A DNA stretch of 36,969 nt from Flavobacterium sp. UGB4466 (GCF_903469665.1 NZ_CAGKLC010000046.1:1-36969), one strand, 5' to 3'; numbered from the stretch's first letter, positions 1 to 7,308 are shown. Numbers and translations are program-made. Notes: generated by a model from the sequence alone, not told the origin.

Positions 1-47
1 GTTTTATAAATTGTATTTTGTTTACTTATTTATACATTACCTCGCCA

Positions 48-104
48 TTATTGCTGAATTGCAATAATAGTAATAGCGATAATAATGTTATTTAAGTTTT
101 TCAT
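48..104 (-). other. 18-codon hydrophobic small ORF behind the left-edge promoter
   Basis: ATG at 104 opens MKNLNNIIIAITIIAIQQ and stops at TAA (50-48). The peptide resembles a signal-sequence core: a short polar start followed by Ile/Ala-rich residues. It begins about 11 nt after the expected transcription start of the promoter at 153-122. It could be a small membrane peptide, a leader peptide, or chance in AT-rich DNA. Nothing else in positions 1-199 looks coding. Confidence 0.25.
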
Positions 105-121
105 TTCAGATAATTGAATCG

Positions 122-153
122 CAAATGTATTAATTATTTTGAGAAGATTTCAA
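122..153 (-). promoter_or_regulatory. Flavobacterial-type promoter reading leftward off the window
   Basis: On the minus strand TTG (153-151) is followed by 21 nt and TACATTTG (129-122). This matches the TTG-N17-23-TAnnTTTG consensus known for Flavobacterium. Transcription would start near 115 and run toward position 1, so the main target gene probably lies outside the window. Confidence 0.55.
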
Positions 154-178
154 TAACTTTTTTTAGTTTTTGTAAAAA

Positions 179-204
179 ACTGAAAACAGAGACTGAAAAC
201 TACT
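179..204. repeat. Two 13-bp repeat units at the end of the DUF4136 gene
   Basis: ACTGAAAACAGAG (179-191) is followed directly by ACTGAAAACTACT (192-204). On the minus strand this reads AGTTTTCAGTC, the same core as the perfect 13-bp triplicate at 7401-7439. The TAG stop of the DUF4136 gene (202-200) lies within the first minus-strand unit. Confidence 0.6.
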
Positions 205-739
205 TTTTAACCGGAGGGTATTGTGCCATAATTTTAGATACAAACTCGGCAACCTTTTCGTCTTTTTTAGCAACGTTTTTGGTTAGCGTTCCAACACCTT
301 CTCCTTGCCAGATCATTTCTTTTTTCTTAGCATCAATCAAATCAATGAATAAAGTTCCTTCAGTAGAAGTAGAAACGGTAGTTTGGTTTCCTCCGTACAT
401 CATGTAAGGATTCCATCCCCAACCCCAACCGTAACCCCAGCCAGCACTAAATTGATTTACATTGACTTGTTCTCTTGCTTTAGTAAAAATATTAACTAAT
501 AAATCAGGGTTTTCGCTTTTGGTAAAACCTTTGGCCTGCATTTGATCATCGATGGCACGTAGAATACGTCTTTTATCCAAATCAGATATTTCAACCTTGT
601 CAATTCCGGGCTTGAAGAAAGCATAAGTTTTGTAAGAGGCAAAATTTACGTTTTTGTCGTAATCAGAGTAAACGCTGACTGTGCTGCATGATGCTAGTAT
701 TAAAAGCAAAAAAACGGGTACTAATTTGAATGTTTTCAT
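200..739 (-). CDS. DUF4136 family lipoprotein
   Basis: Predicted lipoprotein of 179 residues. The N-terminus is a type II signal peptide: MKTFK, a hydrophobic run, then lipobox LASC with Cys18 as the lipidation site. The mature start, VYSDYDKNVNFASYKTYAF (23-41), is the usual opening of DUF4136 proteins, a family of unknown function found in envelopes of Bacteroidota and Proteobacteria. A Gly/Trp/Tyr/Met-rich stretch at residues 100-117 (beginning GWGYGWGWGWN) interrupts the fold and is a typical low-complexity insert. The gene runs leftward and stands alone, 164 nt from hutU across a palindromic repeat array. No TAnnTTTG box is visible in front of it. Family assignment is firm; the role is unknown. 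Confidence 0.85.
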   Translation of the reverse strand: MKTFKLVPVFLLLILASCSTVSVYSDYDKNVNFASYKTYAFFKPGIDKVEISDLDKRRILRAIDDQMQAKGFTKSENPDLLVNIFTKAREQVNVNQFSAGWGYGWGWGWNPYMMYGGNQTTVSTSTEGTLFIDLIDAKKKEMIWQGEGVGTLTKNVAKKDEKVAEFVSKIMAQYPPVKK

Positions 740-771
740 ATGTTAAAAATTTAATGTTCTCTTTGATCTGC

Positions 772-849
772 CTGACTGAGCGTCGCCCGTCAAACTGAGC
801 GCCGCTCGGTCAGACTAAGCGTAGTCCGTCAGACTGAGCGCAGTCGAAG
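772..849. repeat. REP-like array of about four palindromic units
   Basis: The core ACTGAGCG or ACTAAGCG recurs at 775, 794, 814 and 833, a spacing of 19, 20 and 19 bp. The better units are near-palindromes: GACTAAGCGTAGTC (813-826) and GACTGAGCGCAGTC (832-845) differ at both arms so that the stem still pairs. The second unit can form an eight-pair stem, ACTGAGCG with CGCTCGGT. A run of eight C and seven T (851-865) follows, then a looser palindromic stretch (about 869-895). It lies between hutU and the DUF4136 gene, both leftward. Confidence 0.75.
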
Positions 850-903
850 TCCCCCCCCTTTTTTTCGTCAGCTTTTCAACTCCGCTGCGCTTGACATTAC
901 GAT

Positions 904-2880
904 CTAAAATAGATTTTCATCTACCCTATTAGGTAAAGTCACTTTTAATAAAGGCTGAACTTCCATTGCTCTTTTGATAGCAAAAATAGCCTCGTCATTT
1001 CTGGCCCAGCTTCTTCTTGAAATTCCGTTGTTAACATCCCAAAAAAGCATTGAGGCTAAACGTTTTGAAGCCTCTTTAGATCCATCAAGAACCATACCAA
1101 AACCACCGTTTATAACCTCTCCCCAGCCAACTCCGCCGCCATTATGTATAGAAACCCAGGTTGCTCCTCTAAAGCTGTCTCCAATCACGTTTTGGATGGC
1201 CATATCGGCTGTAAAGCGTGATCCGTCGTAGATGTTAGAGGTTTCTCTGTACGGAGAATCTGTTCCCGAAACATCATGATGATCGCGTCCTAAAACAACC
1301 GTTCCAATTTCACCTTTGGCAATAGCCTGATTGAAAGCCTCGGCAATTTTAATTCGGCCTTCGGCATCGGCATATAAAATTCTGGCTTGCGAACCCACAA
1401 CCAGTTTGTTCTCTTGTGCGCCTTTGATCCATTTGATATTGTCCTGCATTTGCTGCTGGATTTCATTTGGAGCTGTTTGGGCCATTTCTTCTAAAACCTG
1501 ACTGGCGATAGCATCTGTTTTCTGTAAATCTTCCGGTTTTCCTGAAGTACAAACCCATCTAAACGGACCAAAACCGTAATCAAAACACATAGGTCCCATG
1601 ATGTCCTGAACATAACTTGGGTATCTAAAATCAATATTATTTTCAGCCATAACATCAGCACCTGCGCGTGAAGCTTCTAATAAAAAGGCATTTCCGTAAT
1701 CAAAAAAGTAAGTCCCTTTTGCAGTGTGTTGGTTAATCGCTTTCGCCTGACGACGTAATGATTCCTGTACTTTTTCTTTGAACAATTCAGGATTATTAGC
1801 CATCATTTCGTTAGCTTCTTCAAAAGAAATTCCAACTGGATAGTAACCTCCTGCCCAAGGATTGTGAAGAGAAGTCTGGTCCGAACCCAAATCAATTTTG
1901 ATGTTTTCTTTGTCGAAACATTCCCAAACGTCTACTACATTTCCTAAGTAAGCAATGGATACCACTTCTTTATTGGCTTTTGCTGTAAGGACTCTTTTTA
2001 CCAGTTCATCTGTCGAAGTTACGATTTCATTTATCCAGCCCTGCTCGTGACGAATCTTGGTGATTTTTGGATTTACTTCTGCACAAACCGTGATACAGCC
2101 GGCAATATTTCCGGCTTTTGGCTGTGCGCCCGACATTCCGCCAAGCCCTGAAGTTACAAAAAGATTTCCTTCCGGATTTTGTTTGATTTTTCTAAAACCG
2201 TTCAAAACCGTAATCGTTGTTCCGTGTACAATTCCTTGTGGCCCTATGTACATATAACTTCCCGCAGTCATTTGTCCGTATTGCGAAACACCTAAGGCAT
2301 TCATTTTTTCCCAATCATCCGGTTTCGAATAATTTGGGATAACCATTCCGTTTGTTACGACAACTCTTGGAGCTTCTGCATGCGAAGGAAACAATCCCAT
2401 CGGATGACCTGAGTACATGGTCAAGGTTTGCTCGTCTGTCATTTCAGACAGGTATTGCATCGTGAGTAAATATTGCGCCCAGTTTTGAAAAACAGCTCCA
2501 TTTCCACCATAAGTAATCAGTTCATGTGGGTGTTGTGCTACAGCATAATCCAAATTGTTCTGAATCATGTGCATGATGGCTTTTGCCTGCAATGATTTTC
2601 CAGGATATTCGTCAATTGGTCGGGCATACATTCTGTACTCCGGGCGAAAACGGTACATGTAAATACGTCCGTAAGTTTCTAATTCTTCTGAAAACTCCTG
2701 AATTAATTCTGCATGATGTTTGGCATCAAAATAACGCAGGGCATTTTTTAAAGCCAGCTTTTTTTCTTCTGCTGATAGGATTTCTTTTCGCTTTGGCGCA
2801 TGGTTAATCGCTAAATCGTATGTTGCCTTTGGAGGTAATATGGTAGGTATTCCTTGTTGTATTTGTTCTTTGAAAGTCAT
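904..2880 (-). CDS. hutU: Urocanate hydratase (urocanase)
   Basis: Converts trans-urocanate to 4-imidazolone-5-propanoate with a tightly bound NAD+, the second step of histidine breakdown, in the cytoplasm. The 658-residue protein is the long form (mammalian UROC1 is about 676) rather than the roughly 555-residue form of Proteobacteria and Bacillus. Visible urocanase signatures are ITYGGNGAVFQNWAQY (122-137), GLGGMSGAQPKAGNIAGC (245-262) and, further on, DYGFGPFRWVCTSGKPEDL, with RDHHDVSGTDSPYRET toward the C-terminus. The ATG at 2880 gives a normal N-terminus. No hutH, hutI or formiminoglutamate gene is in view, so the pathway is not clustered here. An AT-rich octamer array (2892-2923) ends 12 nt before the start. 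Confidence 0.97.
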   Translation of the reverse strand: MTFKEQIQQGIPTILPPKATYDLAINHAPKRKEILSAEEKKLALKNALRYFDAKHHAELIQEFSEELETYGRIYMYRFRPEYRMYARPIDEYPGKSLQAKAIMHMIQNNLDYAVAQHPHELITYGGNGAVFQNWAQYLLTMQYLSEMTDEQTLTMYSGHPMGLFPSHAEAPRVVVTNGMVIPNYSKPDDWEKMNALGVSQYGQMTAGSYMYIGPQGIVHGTTITVLNGFRKIKQNPEGNLFVTSGLGGMSGAQPKAGNIAGCITVCAEVNPKITKIRHEQGWINEIVTSTDELVKRVLTAKANKEVVSIAYLGNVVDVWECFDKENIKIDLGSDQTSLHNPWAGGYYPVGISFEEANEMMANNPELFKEKVQESLRRQAKAINQHTAKGTYFFDYGNAFLLEASRAGADVMAENNIDFRYPSYVQDIMGPMCFDYGFGPFRWVCTSGKPEDLQKTDAIASQVLEEMAQTAPNEIQQQMQDNIKWIKGAQENKLVVGSQARILYADAEGRIKIAEAFNQAIAKGEIGTVVLGRDHHDVSGTDSPYRETSNIYDGSRFTADMAIQNVIGDSFRGATWVSIHNGGGVGWGEVINGGFGMVLDGSKEASKRLASMLFWDVNNGISRRSWARNDEAIFAIKRAMEVQPLLKVTLPNRVDENLF

Positions 2881-2891
2881 TTTTTTAGGTA

Positions 2892-2923
2892 CTAAGTTGC
2901 TAAGATTCTAAGCTGCTAAGGTT
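2892..2923. repeat. Four octamers of CTAAGNNN just upstream of hutU
   Basis: CTAAGTTG, CTAAGATT, CTAAGCTG and CTAAGGTT follow one another with an exact 8-bp period. In the hutU sense direction the unit reads AATCTTAG. The same octamer family recurs at 16560-16599 in front of lysS. Confidence 0.75.
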
Positions 2924-3007
2924 TTGATCTAAGCAGGCAATAATCTGCGATTTATTAAATAGGCTATAAACTCCATCGGAGCGACATGGCAATTAAAGAA
3001 ATAGAAT

Positions 3008-3043
3008 AATTATCTAATTTGCAAATTGTCACATTTTCTAATT
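3008..3043. repeat. Five degenerate octamers anchored on AATT/CATT
   Basis: AATT, AATT, AATT, CATT and AATT start at 3008, 3016, 3024, 3032 and 3040, exactly 8 bp apart. Read on the minus strand the units are AATTAGAA, AATGTGAC, AATTTGCA and AATTAGAT, the same order as in the array at 3226-3261. Confidence 0.65.
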
Positions 3044-3130
3044 AAAAAATAACTAAGGATAACGGATATCCGACCTGTGATAGGATTTGTGGATAGTAAT
3101 CCTAAATTTTCGAAACAGAATATCCATAAA

Positions 3131-3166
3131 TAGATTTTTAGATTTTAGGTTGTTGATTTTAGATTT
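3131..3166. repeat. Degenerate heptamer array, TAGAT core
   Basis: TAGAT-like cores start at 3131, 3139, 3146, 3153 and 3160 (spacing 8, 7, 7, 7). On the minus strand the core is ATCTA, the same sense relative to hutU as in the heptamer arrays before hemL, lysS and pspC. Confidence 0.6.
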
Positions 3167-3191
3167 GTCCTTCGATTTCGCTCAGGACGAC
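3167..3191. repeat. Single palindromic repeat related to the 772-849 array
   Basis: GTCCT (3167-3171) pairs with AGGAC (3184-3188) around TCGATTTCGCTC. The stretch CTTCGA, three bases, CGCTCAG matches the reverse complement of the last unit of the 772-849 array, so one family occurs here in opposite orientation. Confidence 0.6.
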
Positions 3192-3225
3192 GACGTGTAA
3201 AATTAGTTAGTTTTAAAATTTAAGA

Positions 3226-3261
3226 AATTCTCTAATTGTTAAATTGCCACATTCTCTAATT
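3226..3261. repeat. Five octamers overlapping the DUF5522 stop codon
   Basis: AATT/CATT anchors lie at 3226, 3234, 3242, 3250 and 3258, exactly 8 bp apart. On the minus strand the first unit is AATTAGAG, and its TAG is the stop codon of the DUF5522 gene (3258-3256). The following units are AATGTGGC, AATTTAAC and AATTAGAG. Confidence 0.7.
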
Positions 3262-3441
3262 CGTTTTTTTTCTAATTTCGCCTGTTCGTTTGTCAAACCC
3301 ATACGGACAATGACGACAGCCGCTTTTACAGCAATAACCACGTTTTAGATGGTGTTTTTCAGTAAAGCATTTATAACCTTCGGGGGTATAGTAAAAATCT
3401 TCCCCTTCGATTAATTTATTTTCATTACTTTGCTCCTTCAT
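3256..3441 (-). CDS. Small Cys/His-rich DUF5522 protein
   Basis: A 61-residue cytoplasmic protein with no signal peptide. The centre is crowded with potential metal ligands: Cys25, His30, His31, Cys37, Cys38, Cys42, His44 and Cys45, within CFTEKHHLKRGYCC and KSGCRHCPYGF. This pattern is that of DUF5522, a small Bacteroidota family of unknown function; zinc or Fe-S binding is inference from the ligands. It is transcribed leftward and diverges from the HExxH gene at 3555. A minus-strand TAAATTTG box at 3539-3532 could be its -7 element, but no TTG lies at the right distance behind it. The stop codon is part of an octamer repeat. Confidence 0.8.
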   Translation of the reverse strand: MKEQSNENKLIEGEDFYYTPEGYKCFTEKHHLKRGYCCKSGCRHCPYGFDKRTGEIRKKTN

Positions 3442-3554
3442 AAATCTGCATTGCGTTCGTGTTCCTCATTTTTTAAAATCAAAAATAATTAATAGATTGT
3501 GATTTTAATGAAATCGGACAAATTTCATCTACAAATTTATAAATTTTACGGCTA

Positions 3555-3896
3555 ATGTTTCTGATTGTTGCTAAATATTTAATTCCAAAAGGGTATCGGG
3601 GAATGGCTGTGTTTCCGTTTGTGATTTTAAAATATGATGCAGATAAAGAAAATGCTGTTTTCGTCAATCATGAAAAAATTCACCTGAGACAGCAATTGGA
3701 ATTATTAGTTCTTCCGTTTTATATTTTTTATGTTTTAGAATATGCAATTCGGCTGATACAATATAAAAACAAAGAGCTGGCCTATCGGAATATAAGTTTT
3801 GAAAGAGAAGCTTACGCCAATGAAACTCACCTTAATTATTTGAAAAGCCGATCTTTTTTTGGTTTTTTGAATTACTTAACTTTAAAACATTATTAG
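3555..3896 (+). CDS. Small HExxH-containing membrane protein, unknown function
   Basis: A 113-residue protein not tied to a named family. It has a hydrophobic N-terminal stretch, then VFVNHEKIHLRQQLELL with HEKIH at residues 39-43, the form of a gluzincin zinc site. A transmembrane helix follows at about 50-66 (LVLPFYIFYVLEYAI), then FEREAYANE (82-90), which could supply the third acidic ligand. The order HExxH, helix, ExxA recalls membrane peptidases in miniature. Catalysis is inference: the protein is far shorter than known peptidases. It diverges from the DUF5522 gene. Its TAG stop is in frame with, and only 3 nt before, the TTG start of the next gene, so the two are probably co-transcribed. 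Confidence 0.75.
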   Translation: MFLIVAKYLIPKGYRGMAVFPFVILKYDADKENAVFVNHEKIHLRQQLELLVLPFYIFYVLEYAIRLIQYKNKELAYRNISFEREAYANETHLNYLKSRSFFGFLNYLTLKHY

Positions 3897-3899
3897 ATT

Positions 3900-4796
3900 T
3901 TGAATCAGGAAATCCAAATCGCTTTTCCAAAGGGCATTACGCTGACTATAAAACGGGAAGATTTAATTCATCCCTTTGTTTCCGGGAATAAATTCAGGAA
4001 ACTGAAATACAATTTGCTTCAGGCGAAAGCTGAAAATAAAAAGACTCTGCTGACTTTTGGCGGTGCTTTTTCCAATCATATTGCAGCGGTTGCTTATGCC
4101 GGAAAAGAGCAGGGTTTTAGAACAATTGGCGTGATTAGAGGTGACGAGCTTTTTGATAAAATAGAAGAGAATCCAACGCTAAAATTTGCTCAGGAAAACG
4201 GAATGCAGTTTGAATTTGTGACGCGGGAGGAGTATCGGCTTAAAAATGAAAATGCCTTCATCGAAAAGTTAAAAGATAAGTTTGGCGATTTCTATTTAGT
4301 GCCTGAGGGCGGAACCAATGAATGGGCAGTAAAAGGCTGTGAAGAGATTTTGACCGAAGAAGATGCCATTTTTGATTTCGTTTGTTGTGCGGTAGGAACG
4401 GGTGGCACGATAGCGGGATTGATTAATAGTGCGCTACCGCATCAGAAAATTTTAGGATTTCCGGCATTAAAAGGTGACTTTTTAACCGATGAAATTTGTA
4501 TTTTTGCAAAGAAAGATAACTGGGATTTAATTTCTGACTATCATTTTGGAGGTTATGGGAAGGTAAATTTGGAATTAATTGAATTTATCAATACTTTTTT
4601 TGAAGAAACTAAAGTGCCTTTGGATCCAATTTATACGGGAAAGATGGTTTTTGGCGTTATAGACTTAATACATAAAAACTATTTTCCTGAACATTCAAGA
4701 ATATTATTGATCCATACCGGCGGATTGCAGGGAATTGCGGGGATGAATATTAAATTGAAGCAGAAAAAATTACCAATACTTAAAAGCAATGGTTAA
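3900..4796 (+). CDS. PLP-dependent ACC deaminase / D-cysteine desulfhydrase family enzyme
   Basis: A fold type II PLP enzyme of 298 residues. SGNKFRKLKYNL (28-39) carries the expected Schiff-base lysine Lys31, GGAFSNHIAAVA (54-65) is the substrate and cofactor loop, and GTGGTIAG binds the PLP phosphate. In this family the substrate is either 1-aminocyclopropane-1-carboxylate or D-cysteine (giving pyruvate, ammonia and sulfide); desulfhydrase activity is more usual outside plant-associated bacteria, but the sequence does not decide. The start must be TTG (3900) or ATT (3897): a TAG at 3894-3896 blocks extension and NQEIQIAFPKGITLTIKRED is a normal N-terminus. The 3' end overlaps the next gene by 8 nt (ATGGTTAA), which suggests translational coupling. 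Confidence 0.88.
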   Translation: MNQEIQIAFPKGITLTIKREDLIHPFVSGNKFRKLKYNLLQAKAENKKTLLTFGGAFSNHIAAVAYAGKEQGFRTIGVIRGDELFDKIEENPTLKFAQENGMQFEFVTREEYRLKNENAFIEKLKDKFGDFYLVPEGGTNEWAVKGCEEILTEEDAIFDFVCCAVGTGGTIAGLINSALPHQKILGFPALKGDFLTDEICIFAKKDNWDLISDYHFGGYGKVNLELIEFINTFFEETKVPLDPIYTGKMVFGVIDLIHKNYFPEHSRILLIHTGGLQGIAGMNIKLKQKKLPILKSNG

Positions 4797-5685
4797 AAAA
4801 ATATTAGCACTTTTAATGCTGGCAACTGTAGTAGGCTGCTCTTCAAGTAAACCTACTATCGCGACGACCAAAAAAGCGGCGGCAGTCCAGAGGTCCAGAG
4901 TGGCAACAACCAAAAAGCCAACTTATACCAAACCAATTGGCAAAAAACACCCTTCTACAAACAATACAACTGAGGTTATTCAGTCTACTTCAAAAACAGT
5001 TGTCACCAGCGATTTAATCAATAATTATATTTTACAGTACAAAGATATTGCAATAGGCAATATGCAGAAGTATGGTATTCCTGCAAGTATCATTCTGGCA
5101 CAGGGAATCTTAGAATCCGGTGCAGGAAAAGGAGATTTGGCCCTGGAAGCCAATAATCATTTTGGAATTAAATGTCATAAAGACTGGTTGGGAGAAAGTG
5201 TGCGTCATGATGATGATTCAGCTCAGGAATGTTTCAGGAAATATGCAGAAGCTGCAGAATCGTATAGAGATCATGCTTTATTTTTGGTTGGGAAAAATAG
5301 ATATGCGACTCTATTTACTTACGAAAAAGACGATTATAAATCCTGGGCAAAAGGATTAAGAGCTGCAGGTTATGCTACAGATCCCAACTATCCGGATAAA
5401 TTAATTAGCTATATTGAACGATACAATTTGCATCAATACGATTGTCAGGTTACCGGAAAAAGCTATAAACCTTTTGAAAAATCAGCTCCGGTAAGAAGTT
5501 CTTCTGTTTCTTCTACCGCTCCTTCCTCTTCTAATTCAAATGATCCAAATCTGTATGAAGTGCAGAAAGGAGATACCTTGTATTCGATTTCAAAAAAATT
5601 CAATGTATTGGTTGACGATTTAAAACAAAAAAATAATCTTTCGGATAACGCGATTTCGATCGGACAGAAGTTGAGAGTGAAATAA
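4789..5685 (+). CDS. Glucosaminidase-LysM lipoprotein (peptidoglycan hydrolase)
   Basis: Likely cleaves peptidoglycan glycan strands at the cell envelope. The 298-residue protein has a lipoprotein signal with lipobox VVGC (Cys17), a Lys/Thr/Ser-rich linker to about residue 75, a glucosaminidase domain of the FlgJ/LytG type at about 80-215, a Ser-rich linker, and one C-terminal LysM domain (about 256-298, YEVQKGDTLYSISKKFNV). Domain hallmarks are SIILAQGILESGAGKGDLA with the catalytic-position Glu, NNHFGIKCH, and YRDHALFL. The start overlaps the preceding PLP-enzyme gene by 8 nt. The TAA stop is the beginning of a 7-bp repeat array. Confidence in domains is high; the exact bond cut is inferred. 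Confidence 0.93.
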   Translation: MVKKILALLMLATVVGCSSSKPTIATTKKAAAVQRSRVATTKKPTYTKPIGKKHPSTNNTTEVIQSTSKTVVTSDLINNYILQYKDIAIGNMQKYGIPASIILAQGILESGAGKGDLALEANNHFGIKCHKDWLGESVRHDDDSAQECFRKYAEAAESYRDHALFLVGKNRYATLFTYEKDDYKSWAKGLRAAGYATDPNYPDKLISYIERYNLHQYDCQVTGKSYKPFEKSAPVRSSSVSSTAPSSSNSNDPNLYEVQKGDTLYSISKKFNVLVDDLKQKNNLSDNAISIGQKLRVK

Positions 5686-5718
5686 TTATCAATTATCAAT
5701 TGTTAATTATTAATTTTC
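5684..5718. repeat. Five heptamers AATTNTN starting in a stop codon
   Basis: AATTATC, AATTATC, AATTGTT, AATTATT and AATTTTC start at 5684, 5691, 5698, 5705 and 5712, exactly 7 bp apart. The first unit begins at the second base of the TAA stop of the glucosaminidase gene. Confidence 0.7.
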
Positions 5719-5731
5719 TAGAAAGTTGTTT

Positions 5732-5983
5732 ATGAAAAAGAAAGTCAAAATTGGAATTTTTACTTTTGCTATAATTTTAAGCACGAGGCTTTTTTGTGGG
5801 GTCTATGATCATGATGAATTTGCAGAAAGTCATTTTTTTATAAAACACCGCCCAATCTGGAAATGGAATTTTTACTCGCCAATTGGAATGTCTGATAAAA
5901 AAAATGAGGAACTTACTGATGAGGAACAAATCGAACAAAAATATTTTAATACGTTTATTAGAGATCAAGGCTTAAGCCGATAA
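5732..5983 (+). CDS. Small protein of unknown function with N-terminal hydrophobic segment
   Basis: An unrecognised protein of 83 residues from ATG 5732; a TTG two codons upstream (5726) is also in frame but less likely. MKKKVKIGIFTFAIILSTRLFCG looks like an uncleaved or cleaved secretion signal, so the rest is probably outside the cytoplasm. The remainder is mixed: aromatic residues in HRPIWKWNFYSPIG, then an acidic stretch with DKKNEELTDEEQIEQKYF. It lies between the glucosaminidase gene and hemL, with repeat arrays on both sides. Codon use and a clear protein-like composition support a real gene. No function is suggested. Confidence 0.6.
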   Translation: MKKKVKIGIFTFAIILSTRLFCGVYDHDEFAESHFFIKHRPIWKWNFYSPIGMSDKKNEELTDEEQIEQKYFNTFIRDQGLSR

Positions 5984-6001
5984 ATAAATGTAACTAGAGA
6001 A

Positions 6002-6027
6002 ATCTAAAATTTAAAATCTAAAATATT
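6002..6027. repeat. Heptamer array running into the hemL start
   Basis: ATCTA, ATTTA, ATCTA and ATATT lie at 6002, 6009, 6016 and 6023, exactly 7 bp apart. The last unit contains the ATT that appears to start hemL (6025). Confidence 0.65.
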
Positions 6028-7308
6028 TATAAAAGAAGTAGTCAGCTTTTTGCTGAAGCAGAAAAAGTAATTCCGGGTGGAGTAAATTCGCCGGTAAGAG
6101 CATTTAAAGCGGTTGGTGGAACTCCAATTTTTGTAAAGAGTGCCAAAGGTGCTTATTTGTATGACGAAGATGGAAATAAATTAATCGATTATATCAATTC
6201 ATGGGGGCCAATGGTTTTAGGACATGCCTACCAACCGGTTGTGCATGCGGTAATTGAAAAAGCAAAACTGGGAACTTCATTTGGTATGCCAACGGAATTA
6301 GAAACGGAGATTGCTGCTTTAGCGGTTTCTATGGTTCCGAATATTGATAAAATAAGATTTGTAAATTCAGGTACAGAGGCTTGTATGAGTGCCATTCGTC
6401 TGGCTAGAGGATTTACAAAAAGAGATAAAATCGTAAAATTTGCAGGCTGTTATCACGGACATTCTGATTCATTTTTGATTCAGGCCGGAAGTGGTGCCGT
6501 GACATTCGGATCACCAAACAGCCCCGGAGTTACGGAAGGAACTGCAAAAGATACTTTATTGGCAAAATACAATGATTTAGAGAATGTAAAAACTTTAATC
6601 GAAGCGAATAAAGGCGAAATCGCTGCCATTATTATCGAAGCTGTTGCCGGAAATATGGGTTGTATCCCGCCTCAAAAAGGTTTTCTGGAAGGCTTAAGAG
6701 AATTGTGTACCGCAAACGGAATTTTACTGATTTTTGATGAGGTAATGACAGGCTTCCGTCTGGCTCGTGGTGGGGTTCAGGAATTGTACAACATCAATGC
6801 CGATATTGTGACTTTCGGAAAAGTAATTGGCGGAGGTCTGCCAGTAGGTGCTTTTGCAGCCCGCGAAGAAATCATGAATTATCTGGCGCCGCTTGGTCCG
6901 GTATATCAGGCAGGAACATTATCCGGTAATCCGCTGGCAATGGCTGCAGGTTTAGCAATGTTACAGGCACTAAATAATGATCCGGCAATCTTTACTCGTT
7001 TAGAAGAAAAAACAGCGTATTTAGAAGCTGGAATCGACAGGGTTTTAAAAGCCAATAATGTTGTTTTTACCATCAATAGAGTAGGGTCGATGATTTCTGT
7101 TCACTTTGATGCAAATCCGGTTGTTGATTTTCAAACTGCTGCGAAAGGCGATAATGAAACGTTTAAGAAATTCTTTCACGGCTTGTTACAAGAAGGTGTT
7201 TATATTGCCCCATCGGCTTATGAAACCTGGTTTATTACCGATGCACTAACTTATGAAGACCTGGATTTTACAATCAATGCAATCGATAAAGTTTCGAAGA
7301 CTTTTTAA
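6025..7308 (+). CDS. hemL: Glutamate-1-semialdehyde 2,1-aminomutase, ATT start
   Basis: Makes 5-aminolevulinate from glutamate-1-semialdehyde, the entry to haem synthesis by the C5 pathway. From ATT 6025 the protein has 427 residues, the normal family length. [20 protein letters not shown] and [11 protein letters not shown] are the conserved N-terminus, so the first ATG (6157) would remove 44 residues of real sequence. In this frame a TAA at 6019-6021 leaves only AAT, ATT and TAT before the conserved part; no ATG, GTG or TTG is available. Other motifs are [16 protein letters not shown] (SGTEA at 115-119), DEVMTGFR (238-245) and [15 protein letters not shown] with PLP lysine Lys266. A strong terminator follows. 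The only oddity is the start codon. Confidence 0.93.
   Translation: MYKRSSQLFAEAEKVIPGGVNSPVRAFKAVGGTPIFVKSAKGAYLYDEDGNKLIDYINSWGPMVLGHAYQPVVHAVIEKAKLGTSFGMPTELETEIAALAVSMVPNIDKIRFVNSGTEACMSAIRLARGFTKRDKIVKFAGCYHGHSDSFLIQAGSGAVTFGSPNSPGVTEGTAKDTLLAKYNDLENVKTLIEANKGEIAAIIIEAVAGNMGCIPPQKGFLEGLRELCTANGILLIFDEVMTGFRLARGGVQELYNINADIVTFGKVIGGGLPVGAFAAREEIMNYLAPLGPVYQAGTLSGNPLAMAAGLAMLQALNNDPAIFTRLEEKTAYLEAGIDRVLKANNVVFTINRVGSMISVHFDANPVVDFQTAAKGDNETFKKFFHGLLQEGVYIAPSAYETWFITDALTYEDLDFTINAIDKVSKTF

Larger units (their letters stand above)
2881..3255. other. 375-bp gap filled with short-period repeats
   Basis: No gene is seen between hutU and the DUF5522 gene. Much of the gap consists of repeat tracts listed separately: CTAAG octamers (2892-2923), AATT octamers (3008-3043), TAGAT heptamers (3131-3166), a palindromic unit (3167-3191) and a second AATT octamer array (3226-3261). 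A short palindromic piece, CTCCATCGGAGCG, sits near 2971. No tRNA, riboswitch or clear terminator was recognised. Confidence 0.6.

Noticed and set aside
772..849. CRISPR-like array
   Set aside because: Units are contiguous 19-20 bp palindromes without spacers between them, and no cas gene is present.
5726..5731. TTG start for the small gene at 5732
   Set aside because: An ATG two codons later begins a typical MKKK signal start, so TTG is unnecessary.
6157..6159. ATG 6157 as the hemL start
   Set aside because: It would remove 44 conserved residues, including the [11 protein letters not shown] segment.
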